Shown: one piece after another, positions 27,952-34,800 of the stretch
Numbering within the stretch: position 1 is the first letter of the stretch
Layout of the letters: every line of letters begins with the position of its first letter
DNA from: Limibacter armeniacum
Lineage (GTDB): Bacteria; Bacteroidota; Bacteroidia; Cytophagales; Flammeovirgaceae
Reading direction: 5' to 3'
DNA length: 64,000 nucleotides
NCBI RefSeq assembly: GCF_036880985.1
Contig: NZ_JBAJNO010000003.1
Span: 124,001-188,000, forward strand
The notes under the pieces: model-generated
What the model was told of the DNA's origin: nothing
Database searches by the model: none
The model's input: only the letters and a program-made list of their open reading frames with translations
Translations under genes and position numbers: made by a program

Positions 27952-30693
27952 ATGACCAATATTACAGATTACAAATTCACATGGCTTTACTATTACGATT
28001 CAGATGCTGATGGATTAATCATCACCAAACCTATCGAGCCAAGTAAATACCAAGATATGCTCAAAGGCATGAAAGCCTTGGAGATTGATTTTTCAAAAAG
28101 TGCCTTCAATAAAAGTTTTAATGCAAATGCTTTTGTAGAGGAGTTACTGCAATATTGTAAGCTGGAATTCTTAAACATCAAATATGGCAGCAATTTATCC
28201 TGCTTACCGCCAAGCATCAATACACATCCTTTGCGTTTTTTAAAAATCAACGCAGATGGGCTTACCAATTTCAGTAACACTGTCTCTAAAATTTCATCAC
28301 TTGAGGAACTTGACATCAGAGGGAAACACTTCCAATTAGGAGCTGAGTTCTCCAAGTTGTCCAACCTTAAATTCTTTAATCTACATGCAGAAAAGGTAGA
28401 TGACCTTCAAGTGATTGGTTCACTTCAAAACCTGAAACACCTGACCCTTGATGTCAAAGAAATGAACGATAAACCTGAATGGCTTAACGGTTTGTCTACT
28501 TTGTCAAAACTTACAATATCAGGATGCAAAATTCAGGAACTGCCTGCTGACCTAGACTTGCCATCTTTGACCACTCTATATATAAGTAATATGCCTCACC
28601 TCAGGCATATCCCAAAAGCACTATTGGAATCTCAAAACTTGCAAGAGATCAACTTGCGAGACATTGGACAGGAAACTCAACTAACACTTCCTGAGTCTCT
28701 TGAGATGAAAAAGGTGGAGGAACTGTATATCAATTCCTGTTCGCTTTTGCGTTTGCCTGAAATGTACCTGCCTAACTTGAAAGAGTTGAGACTGTATGAC
28801 CTCCCTATCAAACAAGTACTGAAACAGGTCAAAGGTGCACAGCAATTGGAAACGCTAGGACTGATCAGACTACAACTGGAAAATGAAGACCTTTCCAATC
28901 TGGAAAGCAGGAATATTACCAAATACTTTGGCCCTTTTATCACTTCAAATAATACCGCTGACTATAGCATTTGGGCAAACTTACAGGAGGTTTACTTTTC
29001 AGAGGGAGGAGAAAAAGAGCTAACCCTTGACTTATCAAAAAACCTTCAACTTGAATCTTTTAACTTGAATGATATTGCCAATATCAGCCTATTGGAAAAA
29101 CTTCCTTCAAGCATTACGAAAGTCAGTATCAAAAACTGTCAAAACCTAACTTCCATTGACCTGAGTGGCACTTATCCTGGGTTAAATGATATTATGATTT
29201 GGAATGCTGAAAAGCTGGGGTCCATTCAATTTGAAGGAACTAGTTTACCAAATCTTGAAAGCATCAATCTCAGAAATTGTAATAAGCTGAAAACTTTGCC
29301 TTCAGACCTGCTATTGGCACCACAACTCAGAGCAGTTTATATCAACCAATGTCAGGCGCTGTCTCAGCATGAAAAATTGCAGCATATCAATGATATTATA
29401 GATCAATGTCACAAGGAGCACTTGTCAATTGACGAAAGAAAAGCACTAGGGTATTGGCTTTTCTACTCTCCGGAAAGCGACTTACCTGATGACGATATTC
29501 TCCACCACTCACTTAGCTCTCTTCGCTGTTTGAGTGATGTCATTATCCAGCTTATAAGCAAGTACTTTCACCTATTCAATACAAAAGGCCTGACTTTAGA
29601 AAAGGTCAACAAAGCGGAAATGAAAGGTAAAAAAGTCTCGATAGTGGGTAAAACCTTTGCTACCAAGACTTCTTTGAAACAGGATATGAAAGAACTGGGA
29701 CTTACCTACACCTTGAAAGTTGAGAATGCGGACTATGTGCTTACTGCCAAGAAAGCTACTCTCAACAGGACCTTACTGAAAGAGGATGTCATATTCTTTA
29801 CAGAAACAGATCTAAACGCCTATCTGGAACAACATCAGCCAAAGTTCCTGCAAGAGGAAGATGGTGCCGAACATCTTGATGGGTTGTTGAGCATCCTTCG
29901 ATCTACAGATCCTGACTCCGAGATGCTGGCATTGGAAATGCTTAAGACTGGCGGCTTGCGAGATGAAGTACTAGGTGAGTGCCTTGTCATTGCCAAGACA
30001 TCAAGTGACAAAGCTGTCAGAAATAAGTTTAAGGCATTTCTGAAAGGAAAAGTTACACCTGAAGCTGCTGCTCTTCTTTCAGCTAATGTGCGATTTGACC
30101 TTCCTAAACACGATCCATTTTGGACATTGAAACATTTGCCTGATGCGTTATTAGGTAAGTTCGCCTTAGCTTTTTATTTCAGGACACAGCGTTTTTGGGA
30201 GAAAGTCCTGCTCTACCACCAAACAGATTCTGACATCCGTTTTCAGATCATTCGTGAACATGTAGTACCTAAAGTATTGCTACATCCACACTATGTAAAG
30301 TTGCCCTACAACCTTACTAAGGACGAACTTGGCTATATACTTTCTTTACCTGAGTTGAAAGGCAATCTGAAAAGGTTGCAAATGTATACTTCCATAGACA
30401 CCTTTCCTGACAATATCAAAGAGCATATCACACTTAAAATATTGGAGGTCCAAGGCAACTTGAATTGTAAAAAAATGCCTGAAATACTTTTTGAATTGAA
30501 AAGACTAAGTGAGATACGTATCTCTTCAGATACGATGGAGGAAATTGGTGAAAACATCTTGGAACTCAAGCTGCTAAAAGAGCTTCTTATTTATAATAAG
30601 AAAAAAATACATGTACCTGAATGTATCAAATCCTTACCAAAACTGAAACGGATTTACCTGTCAACAGGTAATGTTGAGCTAATGTTGATGTGA
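27952..30693 (+). CDS. Leucine-rich-repeat protein with an internal BRCT-like segment
   Basis: A 913-residue cytoplasmic protein without signal peptide or membrane helices. Residues about 50-480 are leucine-rich repeats (for example LSTLSKLTISGCKIQELPADL, LPNLESINLRNCNKLKTLPSDL). Residues about 558-628 resemble a BRCT domain, as in KGKKVSIVGKTFATKTSL, a helix ending KELGLTYTLK, and NADYVLTAKK. BRCT domains usually bind phosphopeptides or DNA ends. A helical HEAT-like stretch follows (about 640-720), then a second LRR block at 790-905 (LKILEVQGNLN, LKELLIYNKKKIHVPE). It stands alone with a terminator. The role is unknown. The LRRs suggest protein binding. The BRCT call is from pattern only and is uncertain. 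Confidence 0.8.
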   Translation: MTNITDYKFTWLYYYDSDADGLIITKPIEPSKYQDMLKGMKALEIDFSKSAFNKSFNANAFVEELLQYCKLEFLNIKYGSNLSCLPPSINTHPLRFLKINADGLTNFSNTVSKISSLEELDIRGKHFQLGAEFSKLSNLKFFNLHAEKVDDLQVIGSLQNLKHLTLDVKEMNDKPEWLNGLSTLSKLTISGCKIQELPADLDLPSLTTLYISNMPHLRHIPKALLESQNLQEINLRDIGQETQLTLPESLEMKKVEELYINSCSLLRLPEMYLPNLKELRLYDLPIKQVLKQVKGAQQLETLGLIRLQLENEDLSNLESRNITKYFGPFITSNNTADYSIWANLQEVYFSEGGEKELTLDLSKNLQLESFNLNDIANISLLEKLPSSITKVSIKNCQNLTSIDLSGTYPGLNDIMIWNAEKLGSIQFEGTSLPNLESINLRNCNKLKTLPSDLLLAPQLRAVYINQCQALSQHEKLQHINDIIDQCHKEHLSIDERKALGYWLFYSPESDLPDDDILHHSLSSLRCLSDVIIQLISKYFHLFNTKGLTLEKVNKAEMKGKKVSIVGKTFATKTSLKQDMKELGLTYTLKVENADYVLTAKKATLNRTLLKEDVIFFTETDLNAYLEQHQPKFLQEEDGAEHLDGLLSILRSTDPDSEMLALEMLKTGGLRDEVLGECLVIAKTSSDKAVRNKFKAFLKGKVTPEAAALLSANVRFDLPKHDPFWTLKHLPDALLGKFALAFYFRTQRFWEKVLLYHQTDSDIRFQIIREHVVPKVLLHPHYVKLPYNLTKDELGYILSLPELKGNLKRLQMYTSIDTFPDNIKEHITLKILEVQGNLNCKKMPEILFELKRLSEIRISSDTMEEIGENILELKLLKELLIYNKKKIHVPECIKSLPKLKRIYLSTGNVELMLM

Positions 30694-30819
30694 TATCCTA
30701 ATTAGGGCGTAAACCTTCTTCCAATTAACGACTACTTAAACTTAAAGGAAAAATGCTACTTCTTCCATTAGGTTACAAGATTGGTATAACGCTATTTTAG
30801 GACGAAACAATAAAGTAAC

Positions 30820-30857
30820 AAGGCAGCTTCCAATGATGGGAGCTGCCTTATTGTTTA
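30820..30857. terminator. Terminator after the LRR gene / response-regulator remnant
   Basis: A 12-bp stem (AAGGCAGCTTCC with GGGAGCTGCCTT) around a 6-nt loop, then TATTGTTTAAT on the plus strand. It lies between the LRR gene (+) and the response-regulator remnant (-) and could serve both. Confidence 0.75.
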
Positions 30858-30873
30858 ATATGCCTTTGAACTA

Positions 30874-31069
30874 TTACTCTGATAACTTATAAATGAACTC
30901 CCTGCATATTTCCACTCCACTGACATCCGGAAGCATACGTTCCCGTAAGTGCCATCTCCAGTCCTGTACTGCCTTCACTTGCCGTTTCAACTGTAAAACC
31001 TTCTTCTTCCAGTCCCTGCTTCAAAAATGCCACGATAGCAGGCTCATCCTCGACAATCAGTATTTTCAT
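30874..31069 (-). pseudogene. Response regulator receiver-domain remnant
   Basis: The first 44 codons are a normal receiver-domain start (MKILIVEDEPAIVAFLKQGL, ending EMALTGTY). The frame then changes. The original frame ends after a nonsense tail at 30887. The next part of a receiver domain is readable one frame over (RMLPDVSGVEICREFIYK) and ends at 30874. The missing bases between are those that would encode the strand carrying the phospho-accepting Asp (normally DLxxLDxMLP). The second half of the receiver domain and the DNA-binding domain are gone. It cannot function as a regulator. Confidence 0.9.
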
Positions 31070-31106
31070 GCTATTCCGTTTTTATCCTTCCAATATTGTC
31101 TTTTTA

Positions 31107-32096
31107 TCAAGATATCACTTCAACCTTGTTATAGGATAACCACGATTTGGCCATTCCCATAAAGTGTTTCAGGTAATTTTTAGTCAAAAAGATATTTGAC
31201 CAATTGTCAAACCTGCTTGACTGGACGCCTAAATAAAATATCCAGATAGCCAAACCTGCTACCGGAAGCAATTGTTTTTCCTGTTCGCTAATCTCAGCTA
31301 CCGTTGCATATCCCTTATAAAACGCCGCTGCTTTCAATTCGAACAAGTCCTTATCAGGCGCTGTCAAGAACAGTTGCATCATAAAGTAGGCAATGTCCAA
31401 CAGCAGCCAGCCATTTCCACAGAAATCAAAATCAAATACGGTGATCTTTCCATCCTGCTCCAGGTTCATATTGTCGTACCAGAAGTCCAAATGTACCGTC
31501 CCGAAGCGCAGCTGCACTGTCTCCACATCCTTAAAGGCAGCTTCGACCAACGCAATCGCATCACGGACAAAACCCATCTCCTCAAATGACTCCTCAAAAT
31601 GTTCTTTGGCCAACTGATAGGGTAAATGGGTAAGCGTCTCCACATTATAATTCACCCGCTTCATTGTTCGATTGACCGTAAGCTGGTGCATGCGTCCCAT
31701 CAAGACTCCCAAATCACCACAATTCTCTAAAGACAGGTTTCGAACTTTCTCCCCTTCCGCATAAGAAAAAAGGACTGTGTAACGAATGCCTTCCGGCGCT
31801 TCCACCTTATGAATATATTGACCAACTGAATCTGCTATGGGGTAAGACACCGGAATAGCATTATCATGCAAGTGATTGAGTAGTTTCAGCTCTTCCTGAA
31901 TGTCAATTTCTGTTCGCCAATTATATGAGTAAATCCTAAACACATACTTCTTTTCATTATCTGTTGCCAGATAGGTGTGGTTAATTCCTGTTCGTAGAAT
32001 TCTACAGGTGTTACGGTCACTCAAGCCATATTTTTCAGTAAGAAAAATAGAAATGGATAATGGTGATAAGATGGAATCGATCGCTTCAAATTTCAT
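31107..32096 (-). CDS. Aminoglycoside-phosphotransferase/choline-kinase-like kinase
   Basis: A 329-residue protein of the APH/homoserine-kinase-II/RdoA group of the protein-kinase-like fold. The nucleotide-binding lobe includes TYLATDNEKKYVFRIYSYN (probable Lys/Arg site). The catalytic Brenner motif is VHLDFWYDNMNL (Asp and Asn), and the metal-binding Asp is in ITVFDFDFCGNGW. The substrate is unknown. Candidates are an amino alcohol, homoserine, a sugar or a protein. It is cytoplasmic and lies upstream of the response-regulator remnant. Confidence 0.88.
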   Translation of the reverse strand: MKFEAIDSILSPLSISIFLTEKYGLSDRNTCRILRTGINHTYLATDNEKKYVFRIYSYNWRTEIDIQEELKLLNHLHDNAIPVSYPIADSVGQYIHKVEAPEGIRYTVLFSYAEGEKVRNLSLENCGDLGVLMGRMHQLTVNRTMKRVNYNVETLTHLPYQLAKEHFEESFEEMGFVRDAIALVEAAFKDVETVQLRFGTVHLDFWYDNMNLEQDGKITVFDFDFCGNGWLLLDIAYFMMQLFLTAPDKDLFELKAAAFYKGYATVAEISEQEKQLLPVAGLAIWIFYLGVQSSRFDNWSNIFLTKNYLKHFMGMAKSWLSYNKVEVIS

Positions 32097-32145
32097 TGTG
32101 TTGTTTTAAGGTAAGCTATAAGCAATAAACTTTATCACAATTATA

Positions 32146-32231
32146 TATCATCGACATCGGAAGTTATAAAAGCTTCAAGGAGTTGAACCTATAAATCATT
32201 GAAGCGTTTAAAACTTCCGATTTCAATGATA
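32146..32231. repeat. Long inverted repeat with 33-bp arms
   Basis: The left arm (32146-32178) and right arm (32199-32231) match at 29 of 33 positions when folded, around a 20-nt loop. The arms begin TATCAT / end ATGATA, with the inner ends GCTTCAA / TTGAAGC. It lies between the stop of the cupin gene and the start of the kinase gene, both minus strand. It is much longer than the other terminators here and has no T-run. It may be a MITE-like or REP-like element or a processing hairpin. Confidence 0.85.
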
Positions 32232-32282
32232 GAGCTGCTTAATGGTTATGCTAATCCATTACTCACATTAAATATAAAGGCG

Positions 32283-32603
32283 TTATTTATAAAAGATAGC
32301 CAACCATACTGTTACTTGAGATGGATCGGTCCATGACACTTTATGCTTGGTGTGTGCTTCAATATGGATATAATCCCCAGCCTTTAAATCTACAACGGTT
32401 CCATCATCAAAAGTCAACTGACTCCTTCCTTGCAGTACAATTACCCATTCATGTTCGTCCTGATCATACCAACCTGACTCAGGAGAAACCTGACCTTCAG
32501 ACAAGATTCGCTCAATACGAATATTTTTTGTCTTGATGATATCCTCAAATATTTCATTCTCTATTGCTTCAGGAATTAACCTAAAAATATTTCCTTGTGA
32601 CAT
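32283..32603 (-). CDS. Small cupin-domain protein
   Basis: A 106-residue single-domain cupin. Cupin motif 1 is WYDQDEHEWVIVLQGRSQL (residues about 45-63) and motif 2 is LKAGDYIHIEAHTKHKVSW (about 73-91). His51 and His80 are likely metal ligands, with Glu50 or Glu52 nearby, and His86 or His89 may complete the site. Members of this group bind a metal and act as sugar-binding or oxygenase/isomerase proteins, or have no known role. No partner gene identifies the substrate. Confidence 0.88.
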   Translation of the reverse strand: MSQGNIFRLIPEAIENEIFEDIIKTKNIRIERILSEGQVSPESGWYDQDEHEWVIVLQGRSQLTFDDGTVVDLKAGDYIHIEAHTKHKVSWTDPSQVTVWLAIFYK

Positions 32604-32749
32604 TTCCTGTATAGGTGTTTTTATTTATAAATCCGATTGGGTTGCTTTCACTCCAATACCTTTACTGAATAAGCAAATATATACCGAAGTTTATGCTTGA
32701 TGAGCAGTATCAAAAATAGAATCCATATATAGATAAACCCAAACACTGA

Positions 32750-33124
32750 ATGAAAGTCAAAGTAATTGAAAACTGTGGCAATTCTCCCAAACAACACTTA
32801 CTGAAAGAAGTCAATATTGCTTTTGCGGCAGGGAATGTCGAGTTCTTGCTAGCACATGTAACGGAAGATATCATCTGGACTATCGTTGGGGACAAGACCA
32901 TTGTAGGAAAGCAAAAGTTCCATGAGGCACTTCAGGAAATGAAATCTTATAAAACTTCCGAGGTGATCATTGATAAGATTCTTACACATGGTAAGGAAGG
33001 CGCAGCAAATGGTATTATGAAAATGGAATCTGGAAACAGTTATGCCTTTGCTGATTTTTATGAGTTCAGCAGTGCCAAAGGTGTAAAGATAAAAGCTATC
33101 AGCTCGTATGTGGTGGAGATCTAA
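32750..33124 (+). CDS. NTF2-like (SnoaL-type) protein
   Basis: A 124-residue protein with the NTF2-like fold pattern. N-terminal helices (LLKEVNIAFAAGNVEFLLAHV) are followed by EDIIWTIVGDKTIVGKQKFHEAL, then beta strands ending AFADFYEFSSAKGVKIKAISSYVVEI. SnoaL-type proteins include polyketide cyclases and ketosteroid isomerases, but most small members of this kind have no known reaction. It is convergent with the amidase gene, with a shared terminator between. Confidence 0.85.
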   Translation: MKVKVIENCGNSPKQHLLKEVNIAFAAGNVEFLLAHVTEDIIWTIVGDKTIVGKQKFHEALQEMKSYKTSEVIIDKILTHGKEGAANGIMKMESGNSYAFADFYEFSSAKGVKIKAISSYVVEI

Positions 33125-33138
33125 TCAAATAAAAGAAG

Positions 33139-33165
33139 GTTTGCCTCAAGCTTGTTGAGGCAAAC
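33139..33165. terminator. Hairpin terminator between convergent genes
   Basis: A perfect 11-bp stem (GTTTGCCTCAA at 33139-33149 with TTGAGGCAAAC at 33155-33165) and a 5-nt loop, with a T-rich stretch after it (plus) and an A-rich stretch before it (a T-rich run on the minus strand). It serves the NTF2-like gene and the amidase gene. Confidence 0.85.
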
Positions 33166-33179
33166 GCTGTCTTTGTCAT

Positions 33180-34766
33180 TTAGCTTACTTGCGTTCTAAA
33201 TTCTGGTACAATTCTGCTTTTTGATGCCTGCTCGTAAGCATATGCCACTGCAAGAAGTTTGGCTTCTGACCAGGCTTTCCCTACAAATGACACACCGATT
33301 GGCATCCCCTTCACCTGCCCTGCCGGAACCGTAATGTTCGGATAACCTGACATGGCAGCCAAACCTGAGCTTCCCATATAACCGTGGTCACCCAATAGCC
33401 AGTCTATTGTCCAAGCAGGACCATTGCTTGGCGCAAGAATAGCGTCCAGATTCTGTTCTTTAAAATGCTTGTCAATACCATTGGTGGTGGTTACTTCCTT
33501 GATCTTTTTTAAGGCATCCAAGTAAGCATGATCTGTCAACTCCCCTTTTTGTTGTGCCATTTCGAAAAGCTCCTGACCAAACCAAGGCATTTCTTCTTTT
33601 GCATGTTCCTTGTTATAAGCGATCAGCTCTTCCAAGGACTTGACTGGTGCATTGAATTTCTTTAGGTAGCTGTTCAAATCGTGCTTAAACTCGTATAGCA
33701 ACACCTCAAACTCTGATTCATCAAAATCATTTGCGCCAAATACATTCTCAATATCCACAAGGGTAGCTCCCTGACCTTTCAGCGTTTCCATTACTGAGTC
33801 CATTACCTCGTCCACTGGTCCATACTTGCCGAAGAAATTTCTGGCAATACCAATTCTTGCCCCTTTCAAGGCATGCTTGTCTAAGGCTTTTGTAAAATCA
33901 GTTCCTATAGATGAATGGGCATCCTGTGTAGCCTGATCCTCCTTGTCTTTTCCAGCAAGTGCGGTAAGTAAAACAGCGGCATCTGTCACAGTCCTTGCCA
34001 TTGGACCGGCTGTATCTTGTGTATGTGAAATCGGCACGATACCTGTTCGGCTCCAAAGACCAACCGTTGGCTTTATCCCTACTATGCCATTAATGGAAGA
34101 CGGACAGATAATTGACCCATTGGTCTCCGTTCCTATCGCTATCGCACAAAGGTTTGCTGCGACTGCCGCACCACTACCAGAACTTGACCCACACGGTGTA
34201 CGGTCAAGCGAATAGGGGTTTCTGCATTGCCCTCCTACACCACTCCAACCTGATGAAGAACGAGTAGACCGGAAGTTTGCCCACTCACTCAAGTTCGCTT
34301 TACCCAATAGAATGGCACCAGCCTCTTCCAGCTTATCCATAATAAAGGCATTCTTTGGCTGATGGTTTTTCAGTGCCCATGAACCTGCGGTGGTTGGCAG
34401 GGCTGTCGTATTGATATTGTCTTTTACCAAAATCGGAATGCCATGCAACGGTCCCCTTACCTTTCCTGCTGCTCTTTCTTTATCCAGTTGCTCAGCCTGC
34501 GCTTCTGCCTTCGGATTGGTCGCAATTACAGCCCTCAACTCAGGACCTTTTTTATTCAGCGTTTCAATTCTTTTGAGATATGCTTTTGTCAACTGAAGTG
34601 ATGTCAGTTTGCCAGCTTGCATTGCCTCCTGCATCTGACTGACATCCCATTCCAAGAAATCAAAATCATTATGACTATTGGCAAACGTTTCGCCCGCAAG
34701 TATTCCTGCTGCACCAAAAAATGCAGAACTGACCAGTCCTTTCTTTAAAAAATTTCTTCTTTTCAT
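33180..34766 (-). CDS. Amidase-signature-family amidase
   Basis: A 528-residue hydrolase of the amidase signature family with the Ser-cisSer-Lys triad: Lys115 (ILVKDNINT), cis-Ser near Ser194 (CGSSSGSGAAV) and nucleophile Ser218 (GTETNGSII). The N-terminus MKRRNFLKKGLVSSAFFGAAG has a twin-arginine-like pattern followed by a hydrophobic stretch, so it is probably exported, perhaps by the Tat pathway. The substrate is not evident. Close families are annotated as amidases of unknown specificity, not as GatA. It is followed by a T9SS subtilase gene upstream on the same strand with a 34-bp gap. Confidence 0.92.
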   Translation of the reverse strand: MKRRNFLKKGLVSSAFFGAAGILAGETFANSHNDFDFLEWDVSQMQEAMQAGKLTSLQLTKAYLKRIETLNKKGPELRAVIATNPKAEAQAEQLDKERAAGKVRGPLHGIPILVKDNINTTALPTTAGSWALKNHQPKNAFIMDKLEEAGAILLGKANLSEWANFRSTRSSSGWSGVGGQCRNPYSLDRTPCGSSSGSGAAVAANLCAIAIGTETNGSIICPSSINGIVGIKPTVGLWSRTGIVPISHTQDTAGPMARTVTDAAVLLTALAGKDKEDQATQDAHSSIGTDFTKALDKHALKGARIGIARNFFGKYGPVDEVMDSVMETLKGQGATLVDIENVFGANDFDESEFEVLLYEFKHDLNSYLKKFNAPVKSLEELIAYNKEHAKEEMPWFGQELFEMAQQKGELTDHAYLDALKKIKEVTTTNGIDKHFKEQNLDAILAPSNGPAWTIDWLLGDHGYMGSSGLAAMSGYPNITVPAGQVKGMPIGVSFVGKAWSEAKLLAVAYAYEQASKSRIVPEFRTQVS

Positions 34767-34800
34767 CTTTTTGAATTGGTTTATCTATCTGTTAGTTCGT

